Under the pieces are notes generated by a model. The model saw only the letters and a list, made by a program, of their open reading frames with translations. It had not been told where the DNA came from and searched no databases. 64,000 nucleotides of DNA from contig CM060174.1 of NCBI GenBank assembly GCA_030549775.1, forward strand, positions 69,985,466-70,049,465, read 5' to 3'. The DNA comes from Tamarix chinensis. Taxonomy: Eukaryota; Streptophyta; Magnoliopsida; Caryophyllales; Tamaricaceae. The position numbers and the translations under genes are program-made. Below, one piece after another: positions 1-12,985 of the stretch. Position 1 is the first letter of the stretch; every line of letters begins with the position of its first letter.

Positions 1-1737
1 TAATTTAAAAATAATAAAAATAAAAATAAAATATATCTAATTCATTTTCATCTCAAGAAAATCAAGATAACATAATCCTTGTAGTTTCATAAATTTTTAG
101 ATAACTAAAAACTATTTTGAGGTGTAACACATGATAAAAATCAAATAAGATGAAATTGGCATTCATTTTTTAAATTGGCTAGAAAACTTGAAAAAATAGA
201 AGGAATCAAAATATAATAAATTTAGAATGATCCAAGAGAGATTCAATGGCCAAAAGTGGGTTACAAGGTCTCACAAAACTAAGTTGTGATCAAAGATATG
301 AATAATAGAATGAAACGTTTCTAAAACACATCTAGGATTTTAATTTTCTTCAAAAAAAATATAATAATTATTTGAATAATATAATTATCTAATTTTTATA
401 ACTTAAAATATATTATTTGAAAAATGAGGTATTACACCTTGAATTCACAAAAATACTATATGGCGAAAGATATAATTAACAAATTTAAAAATCTAAAAAT
501 AATAACCATACCCTTTAAAAATAAAGGATGGACAAGAAGAAGATGATGAGTGGTTGTATTCACAAATAGCCAACAATATAAACTCGTTTACTTTATTAAA
601 AATAAATGGAAGCTAGATCAAAGGATTATAGAAGAAGTTAGAATTAAATCAAGAGGAGAATAGAGAAAGGAGGGCTCGACTGGGGCAAGAACTCATGAGG
701 AAAAATTAAAATATTTATTGCTTGAAGAGGAGAGAGTAAAAAGCTATGATGAAGGAATTATGTGATTAATGAACAAAGTAACCAACAAATGGAATAGAGA
801 GGGAGATGGGAGGTGGAAATGATGATATCCAAGGAGAGAGGAGGTGTCTCACACTTGAATGAATTGATAATAGATTGTGAAAGAGATTAATTGTACAATT
901 GGTTAATATCATAAAAACATGTTTAGTTTCCTTTTATAATTTAAATAATGGTTTAATGGTTTATTGGAAAATTTTTATTTTCTAGTTTGAAGGATGGTTT
1001 ATTGGAAACATTAAATAAATTTCAAAAATTATGAAAAAATAGAAAAATGTGAAGAATAATTTTGGGATATTGGGTATATAAAAATATTTCATATCAAAAA
1101 AGATTTGGAGCATAAACCAATTAAAATGAGCAAAAACAAGAAAAAAATTAACTGATTACATAAATGGGTTTTCCAAATCTTAACTAAACAAATGTTGGAA
1201 AGTCCAAATTTGGAAAGAATGGAATGAATAATCAACATTAAAATATTTTAGAATGATGTATGAGTCAATCACATAAGGTAATTAGGGTTAGAAAAATGAG
1301 GTACGACAAGAAGGGATTTTTATAATGGAAGAAAATTTGTCTCATATTAACTGAGAAAAAGAAGAGAATGATACATAATAGATAAGGGATGTTACATCAC
1401 CGGAAGAAAAAATCTATGGGAACCCTAGGGTTTCTAAAAACAGTGAAAGCTATATTAGATGACTAATAGTAATAATAATTATAAATATTACATCCTTTAT
1501 TTAATTATAAATATTACATCCTTTATTTTACTATACAGGACCTATAATATTTTACTACACATATTAAAAAGTAATAAATTCTAGAAACTTTAACTCCTAC
1601 ATTTATTGATATACCTTTACATTAATTATGTACTACTCTAACTTAATTAAATATCAATAAGAATATAGGGATAAAATGGATAATAGAACATTTGATGTTC
1701 TCTACTTTTTGTGAAATGGCTTATATTGTGAACTAAT
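1..1737. other. AT-rich intergenic DNA without a recognisable gene
   Basis: No ORF of useful length is visible. About 600-860 is purine-rich (GAAGAAG/GGAGAGAG runs), like the purine-rich strand of the LTR family at 15,672-19,501. Short strings such as GGTGTAACA near 125, GGTATTACACC near 430 and GGATGTTACATC near 1,390 resemble that family's termini, so part of this stretch may be an old degraded copy. I could not align it convincingly. Confidence 0.4.
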
Positions 1738-1792
1738 TTATATATATATATATATACACACACACTCTCTCTCTCTCTCTCTCTCTCTTATT
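1738..1792. repeat. Compound microsatellite (TA)n(CA)n(CT)n
   Basis: A run of TA dinucleotides passes directly into CA and then into about a dozen CT dinucleotides. Such compound tracts arise by slippage and are usually length-polymorphic. Confidence 0.9.
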
Positions 1793-2536
1793 GTGATATA
1801 AATGGAGTATAAAATATTATAGTAATAATAATTTTAAGGAAATATACATCAAACAACATTGTTTATAGACCCATTATACAATACAATCTCCTTATCAAAC
1901 ACCATATAACTCTTAAGTTTATACCGTTATATAAGCATCGGTTAATACTCAATTTATATTAGTGGCCAACATCATAGAACCCAATTTTTTTAAAGAGATA
2001 GTTATCTAGTGCTTATAGTTTAAACTTTGGGCTATACAATATTTTCTCAAAAACTCACAATGAGATTGTTTGGTGCATTATTTCTAATTTTAATATTTAT
2101 AATTAAATCAATATAATAAAAAAATTAATATATTATAGCTATAACAATAATTACCATTATTATGAATATTATAAATATAACCCTAAGTTTGCACCTTACA
2201 CACTAAATGACCTTTGGTCTAGTTTACAAGCTAACGTCATATAACTTTGAGATTTTAGGGAGACGATCATCTAGTGAGTACGGAGTAAATTTAGACTTAT
2301 ATGGTGTTTTTTTCATCCCAAACTATAACCATAATTTTTGATAATTTAGACTAATTATAGTAACTATATTCTAAATATGAACAAACAAGTAACTACAACC
2401 AGCTCACGACAACAGCTTTGGCAAACATCCCTCGTCCAAAGCAATCATCTCAAACAGAGAACGTATGATCATCATCCAACATAAAACAAACTACTAAAAT
2501 ACCATATCGGATTTTCACCTCTTCGAAAATCCAACG
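1793..2536. other. 3' flank of the mannanase gene, AT-rich
   Basis: This stretch lies downstream of the mannanase stop codon (gene on the minus strand) and should hold its 3' UTR. I see no canonical AATAAA signal close to the stop on the minus strand. The rest is AT-rich with no coding pattern. Confidence 0.4.
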
Positions 2537-5500
2537 TCAATTCCCGGTAACAGGCTTTCCTTTATTCGCACCCGCCCTCCTCATATCCCTTGCCTTCTTC
2601 CAAATCTCAACATTCTTCATCCTCGCAAAAATCTTCCTAATTTGATACAACTTGTGGGATTGCTGAGCAATCAGATTGGCAGTTGAAGAAGTCTCGCCGA
2701 GGACTATCTCATATCCATCTTTAAAGGAATCCATGCCTTCAGTTAGAAGTTGCCAGAACATGGCTCCAGCAGCAGGACCTCCTCGTTTAGCTGACGAGTA
2801 TATCTTGTCGTATGCTGTACCAAAGATTTGGTCCCTCTGCGAAGGACTATAGCCGGGATCTTTCCATGATTTTCCAAATTCAGCTAGAAGAATTGGCTTT
2901 TTTATGAGGGTTCCTCCATCTTCAATGTGGGATGTGATCCAGCTGTCTAGGAATGACAGTTGAGATTGCTCATCCGCACCAGATAACCTGATACATAATA
3001 CCGTCATGTATACATAAGGTTAATTACTCAGGACCAACTCATCTTGATTTCGGTTGCCAACGATTAATAGATATAAAATTACCATTGATCAGGATATGAA
3101 TGGACTGTGGCGAAATCTATTCCAGGGATAAGGTTGTCGGCAATGAAGTCAGTTCCTACATTGAATCCAGGATTGTTGCTCATTTTTTCAGGGGAGGATG
3201 AACCATAAAACCCTTCAAGACCAACTTCTAACAAATGGTTTTTGTCTATTGATTTCACATAAGACGCCATCTCGGTTATCCAAGCCTACCAATATATCAA
3301 ACACAAAGTCAGTACATTCAAGTTCATCAATAGCATTACATACAACATGCCATGAAGATGATCAACCACATGTATATGTTTCAGGCTAGAAGGGATACTA
3401 ATTAGTTAGTTAGTTAGCTAATTAATTACACGGTGATTGTCTAATTACTGTTACTGATGTTGAAGATTCTAAGTGACCATTGACCAGCAGCTAAACTACA
3501 ATTACAAATATATCCTAAAGAAAGCGGTTTTTGCATACGGCATGCCATGAAGATGATCAACAATAGCTTAGTTGGAGAGCATCCTAATTACTAGACCTAT
3601 ATGCATAGAATCATAAAAAATTTCCATCTAAAGATTTCCAAAATATAGGACTGTTCTAGGTTATGGCAATACTAGCAACTTATTTCCTATAGTAGTATCA
3701 TTATGCAAAACATTAACAAATACAAGTGTTGATTAACATTAACAAATAGTGAGACACGATGAACACTAACACATATGAGTGTAGGAAATAGAAAAACTAG
3801 ATTTTTCAAACATAATATATATTTAAGAAAATAAAGAAATATTTTCAGGACGGGAAACACCTATACATGTATCATACATCTGGGTGTACGGTGCAAGGTA
3901 CCCCCGACATGCTCTATTAGAACGGGGTTATAAGGGAGGATAGATGCAAATTAAATGAGGATAGATGTCGAGACCGAGAGCGATAAATGTTTTAGCTATT
4001 GGAACGATACAAAAGTATGAAAGAATGGTAGACATCACCCGGAGGAGACAGATACAAAAATATAAGTGGGACAGACGCTAGATCAAAGGATGACAGACGT
4101 CGATGGGAAAGAGGATAGAAAAAGGTAGACGCCGAAGAAAAGAAGGATAAACATTAACTAAAAAATACAACTCGGGCTCATACGTCGACGACGCCACGTT
4201 AGTTTATTTTCTTTCCCTGATTCAACGTATTTTCATATAACAATGGTCACAACTACAAACGCACCAGTGACTGCACCTTGTTGTTAGCAGTGGGGTGATC
4301 ATCATAAACCTTAGAGATACGTATATTTTACTATAAAATATGTATATTTATATATAAAAGATGCGTGGATTCATAAACCTAAAAGAAATATATATTTTTT
4401 ACTATATAAAAAGTGTATCATTGGGTAAAAATGTATATTTTATAAATCTTTTGGGTTATAATTAGAAGAAATAACGGGGCTTGCTTTCCTACCACTAGCA
4501 GTGGGATCAATTTGCATAAGCGTACTCAACCATTTCCCTAACAAAAAGCCGTAATTTAAGGTAACAGTGAGATGGACTGTGAAAACAGAGACGTTAGAAT
4601 TCGCAGCGTCGGCAAGAAAGGGTAGGAGACAAAAATGGACAGTGTACCCACTACAGTCCTAAATAGAAAATTTTACAGCTAATCACTTTCCGTGCGTGAG
4701 TTTTTTTTCCCTGAAAAACAGTAACAGAACTGGAAAACGATGCAAAGTAACAATTGACAAGGACAGAGGATGATGAGGAAGAAATAAAATTTTAAATAAA
4801 AAAAAAAAACTTACATGAATGGTTGTTCCAGAAAGGTCCGAAGTGCATCTGGGCTCATTCATAAGCTCCCATGCCATTATTGTCGGATCATCCTTGTAGG
4901 TCACTCCAGTTATACGATTATATCTATTCAAAACTGTCTGCAAACCACAATTTCTTTTTCAGACCAAAATCCAAAGAAATTTATGAATGAAGTTACAGAC
5001 CCAACAGCACATTTAATCAAAACTTACCAAAATGAAATCAGAGTTATTTTGACACAACAACAACAATGACAATAATACACAACTACTAATTTACCTTAAT
5101 ATGATCCTTGTAAAACCCCTTAACAACAGAATTCCTGAAGAAATCATCTTCAGAACCCAAATTCTGCTCTCCTCTACTCCTTGCCCAATCAACATACTGT
5201 TTCTTTCCACCAAAATTCTCATAATTATTAACCAAACTCAACACCAATTTAATCCCAAACTTTCTAGCTTCACCGACGACGAAATCCAAGCCCTTAAACA
5301 TGTCCTCATTATATGAGCCAGGAGAATACTGAAGTGGGTTATATCCGCCGTCGCTAAAAGCCCAAGTTCTAGCAATAGAAAGTCCGTGTGACGAAGCTTC
5401 ACGGAATGCATCAGTTACTTTATACCGTTGAGAGGAATCGGATGCTATGTACATTAACCAGTATGCGTTGAATCCGTTTGCGTAATATGGGTACCCATTT

Positions 5501-5658
5501 AGTGTGAAATGAATCCCTCTTGTTCTAATGAAGGCATCGTTTGGTTTTTCTCCTCCGTTTGCGATGGCTCTGGCATCTGTTGTTGTTTGAAGTTTGAATA
5601 CTAGCAGTAGAAGAGGAAGGAGGAGAGAAGACAGCAATTGTTGTGGCTGCTGCTTCAT
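2537..5658 (-). CDS. MAN: Mannan endo-1,4-beta-mannosidase (GH5, four exons)
   Basis: Secreted plant endo-beta-mannanase that cleaves beta-1,4 bonds of wall mannans. Exons on the minus strand are 5658-5095, 4937-4815, 3285-3083 and 2987-2537. All three introns have GT donors and AG acceptors, and the joined frame stays open for 446 residues, a normal family length. Residues 1-30 form a hydrophobic signal peptide (MKQQ... with leucine runs). GH5 motifs follow: RTWAFSDGG near the N-terminal third, WELMNEPRC with the acid/base Glu at about 216, VHSYPDQW across the exon 3/4 junction, and ILLAEFGKS with the nucleophile Glu at about 333. The start ATG lies in AGGGAAAATG and opens directly into the signal peptide. 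No stop or frameshift is seen, so the gene looks functional. Family assignment is firm; the paralogue and its role (seed, wall loosening) cannot be told from sequence. Confidence 0.95.
3286..4814 (-). other. Large intron 2 of the mannanase gene
   Basis: This 1,529-bp intron is far longer than introns 1 (4938-5094, 157 bp) and 3 (2988-3082, 95 bp). It holds a 21-bp direct repeat (CATGCCATGAAGATGATCAAC near 3,348 and 3,541). It also holds a GC-richer purine-biased stretch at about 3,840-4,200 with recurring GACAGACGYCGA-like strings. The pattern suggests inserted or locally duplicated DNA; no named element was recognised. Confidence 0.7.
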
Positions 5659-5708
5659 TTTCCCTACTTACTTGGTTGTAAAGTAGTACTACGTTCTGTC
5701 AGGTTTTC

Positions 5709-5722
5709 TGTATTTTTATGAG
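5709..5722 (-). promoter_or_regulatory. Possible TATA box of the mannanase gene
   Basis: The minus strand reads TCATAAAAATACAG here, about 55 bp upstream of the start codon. That is the only TATA-like string in a plausible place, and it would leave a short leader. Assignment by position only. Confidence 0.3.
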
Positions 5723-6792
5723 AGTGCAAGCCACAATAAATGTTTCGGAAGGTTTAAATGGAAAGGGAGGTAACGGATGATAACAGAGGGAAGAGATGCC
5801 TTTTACTCATTTATCATCATCAAGAGGACCGCGCTTTACCGGGGCCTGTAATCAATTATCAAGACTTATTTGTGGAGACACAATTTTCTGTTTCGGTGTT
5901 TACCTTTCGCCTTTCTTTTATTTATCTTCCACACCCTTTCGACTTTAATTATTTATTTTGTAATATCAAAAAATTATTATATTATTAAATTTTTATATTA
6001 AAAATAAATTTAAAAATAAAATTTATTATATATATATTAAATTATATATACATTAAATTCTTCATTATTTTTCAATAAGTGATATATGTATAATTTTAAA
6101 ATTACTTTTATTTTTTTAAATATACAAATTGACATAATGAGTATTATTATTATTCTTTAAAAAATATATTAATATAATTTTTTTTATTATCATTATATAT
6201 TAAATTATGATTGTTATATTTATAATTTTATTTGTTAGGTTTATAATGATAATAATAATAATAATAGAATTTTCTATAATATAATCTGATTGATGCTAAT
6301 TTGATATATAAAAAAATAAGGAGAAAAAAATCATATTAGTTTTATTGTATTTGTTGTTTTATGGGCCACGTACTATTTTTTTACATAAAATTTTATTAAT
6401 AAGATATTTGTTAATATTTATATGGCAATTTATGAGATATAATATTACTTTTATGAACCAAAACTAAATTTATTTTAGATTAAATTTAGAATTATATTTC
6501 AATATGGATCCAAATTAAGTCGGATCGTTACCGAATTTCATTCTGAATATGGATTGGGTCAAGTAAGAATCTTTTTAGGTTGTTTCATTCGGATAAAATT
6601 TATTATATATTAGTTAAATTTAGATTAGTTTGAGTATCAATTTAGATTATTTTAGGTTTTAATTGGATATCAAATTTAAATTTTAGATTTTGAATCAAAT
6701 GAGTCAAGCTATGAGGTCTAGGCGCAAGCCTTATAAACTATACTATAAGTGGACAACAATAACCATAAAAAGATATAAGAGAAAAATATTCT
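5723..6792. other. Promoter-side intergenic DNA of the mannanase
   Basis: Upstream sequence of the mannanase. From about 5,960 it becomes extremely AT-rich with AATAAT runs. About 6,480-6,720 carries repeated GGATCCAAATTAAGTCGGATC-like and ATGGATTGGGTC-like strings, similar in style to the motif-rich block at 29,000-29,880. No gene is seen. Confidence 0.4.
6788..6792. repeat. Left target-site duplication ATTCT
   Basis: The five bases ATTCT precede the left LTR and recur exactly at 11,021-11,025 after the right LTR. Confidence 0.7.
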
Positions 6793-7134
6793 TATTGTAA
6801 TATTGATAAACTCAAAGAGATATATAGAACAATATAGATAGGAAGAGAAAATGTGACTTCTTATTCTCATTCATATGTATGGATTCCTTTTTACAATTGC
6901 AATTTACAATATCTCATATATATAATACCTACACTTATTACATCCATCATGAGAAGAAGTTAGAGAATATGAAAGGAGGTGGAGGATACGTAGAGTTGGG
7001 GTGGAATCATAATGAAGAAACTACTACAACTTATGGTACTAATGAGAGTATTAAACCTATGATTTAATACAATATACATGCATAAAATATTTACAACACT
7101 TTCCCTTGATGTACATCTTTTGATATTTACAATA
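6793..7134 (-). repeat. LTR (left; 3' LTR in element orientation)
   Basis: 342 bp with inverted termini TATTGTAA and TTACAATA. It pairs with 10688-11020 as a direct repeat and abuts a polypurine-tract complement at 7135. Confidence 0.85.
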
Positions 7135-10100
7135 CTCCCCCTTAAAAGTATATCTCTAAAATACCTCCTCATTAAAAACCTTGCCAGAAAAATCTAGTGG
7201 GATAAAAACTATGACTAAGGAAAAGAGTACAATTTTATTTCTTCAATTTAGTATATCCCCTTCATATGTCATATTACATATGGTTATGTTTGCATGTACA
7301 AGAACACTTAAATAGTATTTACATTTGAAAACTTTACCAATAAAAACCCTATTAGAAACAAAATCCTAGCTTTTGGACAAAGACATGTGTCACCAAATTA
7401 ACTTTTAAATCATTTCTTTAAAAACACCAACTTATAACCAATTGGTCTACTACCTTAAAAAATTAGACTTCTTGTCCATACAAATCATGCTTATTAAGCG
7501 GATACATTTGAATATTCCAATTTGATAATAATTTATCCAATGACATTCCATCATGAATTGAGAATAATTATCACTTTTATCCATTATCAGTTGCAACCAT
7601 GTAGGTAAAGACATCATTAATGTCTACCTCATACCACCTTACACTGGTGTAAGGATAATTAATGGATATTTCATTTACCGGCTGAATCTATTCTCAGATT
7701 CTATCCATATAGATATATCAACTCAATATGGCAAGTTTTCTATCCTTTTAAAGGATTTTAACTCCTCTTTTGAAGGTTTAGCTCTTTGGACCCTTATCAT
7801 ACGCTTCTAGAGTATTTGTACCATACTTGCCATTAACTTATTTGAAGTCACCACAAGGACTTTCTATGTGAGTTGGAACTTAGTCAAAACACATATTGGT
7901 TTCATAATTTCTTAGCCATAACAAACGCAAATTGTAGCTAGACTACATCTAGCAAGCATAAGTATAATCAAGCGCACTTTGATTTTTCTTTGAGTCCATA
8001 TCTCATGAAATACATTTTCTAAGTGCTTGCTTGCTTTATAATCTCAATCTTCTCTTCTCTCCCCCTAAGGCTGAGGAAACAAACATTTTATCCTTCTCTG
8101 TGGCTTAATTTTATATTCATAGAGGATTATAAGCACACATAAGACTCATCCAATAATCTCAATTAACTGGGCTTAAGGGTTAATGTGATATAGGATTGGT
8201 GCATACCAAAAATCATTTCATGTATATTGGCATATCACTTATAGACCTCACTAACAAGGGTCTACAAATTAAATGCATAATCAATGACTCTACTAGGTCA
8301 TTTTGCTTCCATCTTGAAGCATTGATTGCATTTTTACCCCAATTATATGGCTATTAACTTTTGTGTAAATGCAATAATATTTGTTACAAAATATAACATG
8401 TGACCTTATATTGATGCATCATTATATACCATGGTAAATTTAAAATGGTCCACATGTGTCAACTTGAATTCTATCAAGTACATAGGAGATTTTACGTTTT
8501 CTTACATTATCACGACTATTAATTTGCTAAGAATAATATGTTATTTATATGAGATCGCCAATTAAAAAATGAATCTTTAGAATTCTATGTGGGTACTCGT
8601 GCAAGTTTCAATGATGTTTCATATCATTGGTGTACTAATGTGATCTCATTTATCATGCTACAAAGACAATATTTTTATGGTCTACTAACTTCTAGTTAGT
8701 GATACCTTTTGGTTTTTTACATATACCAAATGCATATATTGTGCATTTATCTTGGGCTTACTTCTATCCATTCTTGATAGTAATAGTACCATCAAATACT
8801 CATATACTATAGTAAGTTCTCCGAGAACTTAGATATAATATCATGCACAATTTTATTATCCAATTATTAAATTAGGAAACCCTTCAACAAATTTATCACG
8901 CCATATACACATGTACATTCTTGCCAATTATAAGCTCTTAAAATAATTTATCCTTAAAATAGAATGTACTATGGCTATTCAATAAGATAAATTGATCTTC
9001 TAAATCGTATTCAAGTCTATAACATAGGAAGCATTTAGCCTCTACCATTAAATTACTTATATCAAATGAAAAACTTCATATTTCATCCATTACACTAATA
9101 ACCAAATGGGAAGCTTCAAGCTTCAACCATTAAACTACTTATTGGATAGGAAACTTTAGGCTTCAACTATCAAAATATCTCTACCCACTGAAATTATAAT
9201 ATAATTGGGAAACTATTATAAACACTCCAACCACTACGGTGGTGGAGGAGACTTGACTTTGGTAGGTTTTGACCACTACCAATTACAAAGTATGAGTATA
9301 GTCTCATAAATAAATGGCCGACAAATTATACACAAAGCCATCATCACTACTTTGTAATTAAAATAAATGCTTTAAATATTGCGAAAATTAAAATTACAAA
9401 ATTCTAAGAATTAAAATTGCATAACTAGAAAATGCAAAAATAAAATAAGTGTGGGGGTCCATAGACCACCAAATAGTTTGATTTTTTGGATCGAAAAGCA
9501 CTTGGGATATTTTAATACCATATGATATTCTTTACTAGTATTACATTAGTCGCAAAAGACTTTCAACTATTTGATCTCCTTGATCAAATTACACATAAGG
9601 TATTAATCACCTTTTTATCATTCAATCTTCAAGATTGAATTGTGTATAAAGTCTTTAGGACCATTTAATCATTAGGTGAAACTTTTTATTTTCATCTCAA
9701 TTGTATCATTTCCTTTTGTACCTCATGTACATATTTGTAAATAATATAATTGGTTGGGAGCTTTATGCTTCTACCAACACTTATGCAATCACCTATCCAT
9801 ACTTTGGGTATGCGGGAAAAATTATCCATTTTAGTGGCTCTCCATTAACTTAGGGTAATGGAGATTTGTATTTTATTTTCCAATCAACATCAAGTGTTGA
9901 GATATGTATGTAGTGATGGGCGATGGGACAGCCAATCTATCAATTTTACACATAAGGTGATGGGTGATGGGACCGCTAATCCATCACGTTTAAATTTAAG
10001 TACTTTTTTAATGTTGCCACTTTTGATAGCTTTCCATCATCTTCAAGTGATGGAGATCTACATATGGTGATGGGCGGTGTGGCCACCAATCCTTCACTTT

Positions 10101-10687
10101 TGATCTTTTAATTAATCATATTAGATCCAATTTGAGTTTATTGAACGGGATACTTTTAACCTTCTACCATCATTTATCTCTACCCTCCATTTTATAATTG
10201 AAGGGGAGATCATCACATATATAATCAAATTAAATTACATATTGCCAATATATACAATTAAAACTAATAAAAATATCAATTAGCATAAGAATAAAGCAAA
10301 GATGAGATAAAAATAAATCTCCTTATCTTGAGCCAATTTTAGGATCATACTATATCCTCCTTAAAACTCCTTATCAATTTAAATTAAGTAGGGGATCCAT
10401 GCTCTTGAAATGTACTTGATTGTAAGATATGTCACATATGTGACCTTTCATATGCCTGCATAAATGTAGATCTCACACAAGAAATAAAATTGGTAGATTA
10501 ATCTTATATGACATATAATAATCATATTCATATAAAATGATGACTAGTGAATATAGAACACTCCCTTTTATCAAGTACCGATCGAACTTGACATCAACTC
10601 TATAGTTATTTGCCAATACTCCGAACAAAATCAACACATAAGCATATATATATTTTTTCCATCTAGAGTATAATCATACTAATAACG

Positions 10688-11020
10688 TATTGTAATATTG
10701 ATAAACTCAAGGAGAGATATAGAATAATATAGATAAAAAGAGAGAATGTAACTTCTTATTCTCATTCATATGTATGGATTGCTTCTTACAATTACAACTT
10801 AGAAGAATCCATATATATAATACCCACACTTATTACATCCATGATGAGAAAGAGTTAGATAATATAAAAGAAAGTGGAGGATACATAGAGTTGAAGGTAG
10901 AATTATAATTGAGAAGCTACTACAACTTATGGTACTAGTGAAAGTATTAAACCTATGATTTAATACAGTACACATTTATAAATTGTACATCCACAATATG
11001 TAAATAGAATATTTACAATA
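10688..11020 (-). repeat. LTR (right; 5' LTR in element orientation)
   Basis: 333 bp, the direct repeat of 6793-7134. It is followed by ATTCT, matching the base run left of the element. No clear tRNA primer-binding site is seen beside it, which suggests decay. Confidence 0.85.
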
Positions 11021-11224
11021 ATTCTCAAATTTTAATACACTAACTTGTCAAGCTTTATCACTCATCACTTTATTAAAGTTTCCTAACGAGCAAAGAGCTA
11101 AATATTATGTATATTCAAAGCATCTGTAAATTGCAAACTACCATTGCAGAGCTACCAAGTTCTTTTGGATGCAAACACATCATAATACTAGTATTGGTAC
11201 TAGAATATACATAATGATGTATAT

Positions 11225-11462
11225 ACTCCCTCTATTTTTAAATGAAACATATTTTAAATAAAAAAATATTTTCAAAAGAATTTTTTTTAAAAAAAGGTTA
11301 ATTCTTATTTTATATTATTAAATCTATTTTTTATTTATTATTTTATTAATTAATTGTTGTGTTATTTTTTACTAAATAGTATAATTATAATTTTAAATAT
11401 ATATTATCTCTTAAAATAGTGTGTAAATTGTTAAAATAAATTTATTTTAGAAATAGATAAAT
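11225..11462. mobile_element. Stowaway-like MITE
   Basis: 238 bp flanked by TA. The left end is CTCCCTCTATTTTTAAATG, and the right end is its imperfect inverted complement (AGAAATAGATAAAT). The interior is AT-rich and noncoding. Length, TA target and the CTCCCTC-type terminus fit Stowaway (Tc1/mariner) MITEs. Confidence 0.65.
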
Positions 11463-12739
11463 TAGGGTTATTAGAATCATTATTTTACTTGAAATTGATA
11501 AAAAAAATCATCAAAATCAAATCATATAATAATAAAATTCTATAAATACCACAAAAATATAATCGTAAAATTAAATAGTTGAAGCTAAAAAGACTCATTA
11601 TTTAACTCTTATTTAATCACTAATTAAAGTAGAGTAAGTAACAAGTAATATAAATTCTCGATTACATAAATAAAAGAGAAAATTATTATATAGACTATAC
11701 ATACAAAAAATATAAAAAAAGAAAATAAAAAATAATAATAATGAACTAAATAAAAATTAGTAAACAAATATTCAATAATTTGTTTTTACTCTAAAAATAG
11801 AATTTGGATGTTTCGTAATTATTTTTATTTCCAACAATTAACTTGTTAATGTCCTGCCTCATTTTTTTTTTGCATACATTGATATTAAATATATAGTATG
11901 TACAAAATAATATGATTAATGTTTAGATTCTAGGGAAAAATATAGTGACAATAAGAGAGAAGATAGATTTTAAAGTAAATGGATAAAAAAAAGATAGAGC
12001 CAATATGCAAAATCATATAATTCTACTAATCTTAAGTACGGTTGAAAGATCCTACCACAATTCTAATACTTTAATTTTTGACTAAGATCGTAGATCGGTT
12101 AATGAATTTTATATTATAAAATCTTAAGATATAGGGTTTTACTAAAAAAAAGGGGGGATCCAAAAATTTGATCTTGAATTTAAAAAACAAATATTTGATT
12201 TGGAAAACTACAGCTGCAACATAATATACTATATTTTGAGTATATTACATTTTATTTTAAAAATATTATATTGTATTTGAATATATAAAAGTATATTATC
12301 ATGTATTTATATGTATTAAAGCATAATATACTATATTTTTAGTATAATATATATTGTATTGTAATTTTTTCCCAAAATATATGTATCTAATAATAAATAT
12401 TAATATAATCATATACAGACACACACACACAATAATCATATCCTGTTTAAAAAATATAAAGCGGATATTTAATCTTACACACTCTTAATAAAATTTAGAC
12501 TGTGGGTTTAACAAATATAGGATAAAGTATATGAAAAATAAAAATGCAGGGACATTACTTTGATTGAACCTCATTCCATGAGCTATCATTGCATATAAAC
12601 TTCATAAGACCCACCATTTTTATTCCAAAAATATTTTTTATTTCTTAAAGATTTATTTATTTATTTGTATTATATATTTTTGTGAAATTATTGTTTTATG
12701 TTTTTCTTTGTCCCCATTTTATGCCCCTATATAACACCG
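11463..12739. other. AT-rich DNA, no gene seen
   Basis: No coding pattern. A short (CA)n tract lies near 12,418-12,431, and repeated ATAATATACTATATTTT-like strings lie at about 12,220-12,350. Confidence 0.4.
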
Positions 12740-12985
12740 TTATGAACTCATATAAAACTTCTTGTTATGTGTATTTGGCTGAATGTTTACTTCAATAAGT
12801 ATCATATGCATTTAGTACACATAAATACTTACTCTTCTCCTCAGATTTTCTAGTGTGTATAATTTATCTTATATACCATACAATGTGTATAAATAACTAA
12901 TAGATAAATATAAATATAAATTGAGAAAAGAATTACTACTCCATTTACTAATTCAAGAGTTCATAAAATATCACAAAATTATATA
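12740..12985 (+). repeat. 5' LTR remnant of the copia element
   Basis: Direct-repeat match with 27635-27845, including AATAAGTATCATATGCATTT and the ATACTTACTCTTCT block. Similarity is roughly three-quarters by eye. The left boundary is approximate, since its start is eroded compared with the 3' LTR. Confidence 0.6.

Larger units (their letters stand above)
6793..11020 (-). mobile_element. LTR retrotransposon, minus orientation, pol not recognised
   Basis: The two LTRs (6793-7134 and 10688-11020) are clearly related along their whole length. Both begin TATTGTAATATTGATAAA and end TTTACAATA, and TSDs of ATTCT flank the element. On the plus strand the left LTR is followed by CTCCCCCTTA, the complement of a polypurine tract, so transcription would run on the minus strand. 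The 3.55-kb interior has no long ORF and I recognised no integrase, RT or RNase H motif on either strand. It has local repeats, for example a ~55-bp unit (AAGCTTCAACCATTAAACTACTTA-like) at about 9,000-9,200 and GTGATGGGYGATGGGAC strings near 9,915, 9,957 and 10,067. It is either a non-autonomous element or a badly decayed copia element. Confidence 0.8.

Noticed and set aside
5101..5316. 71-residue plus-strand ORF
   Set aside because: Antisense of mannanase exon 1.
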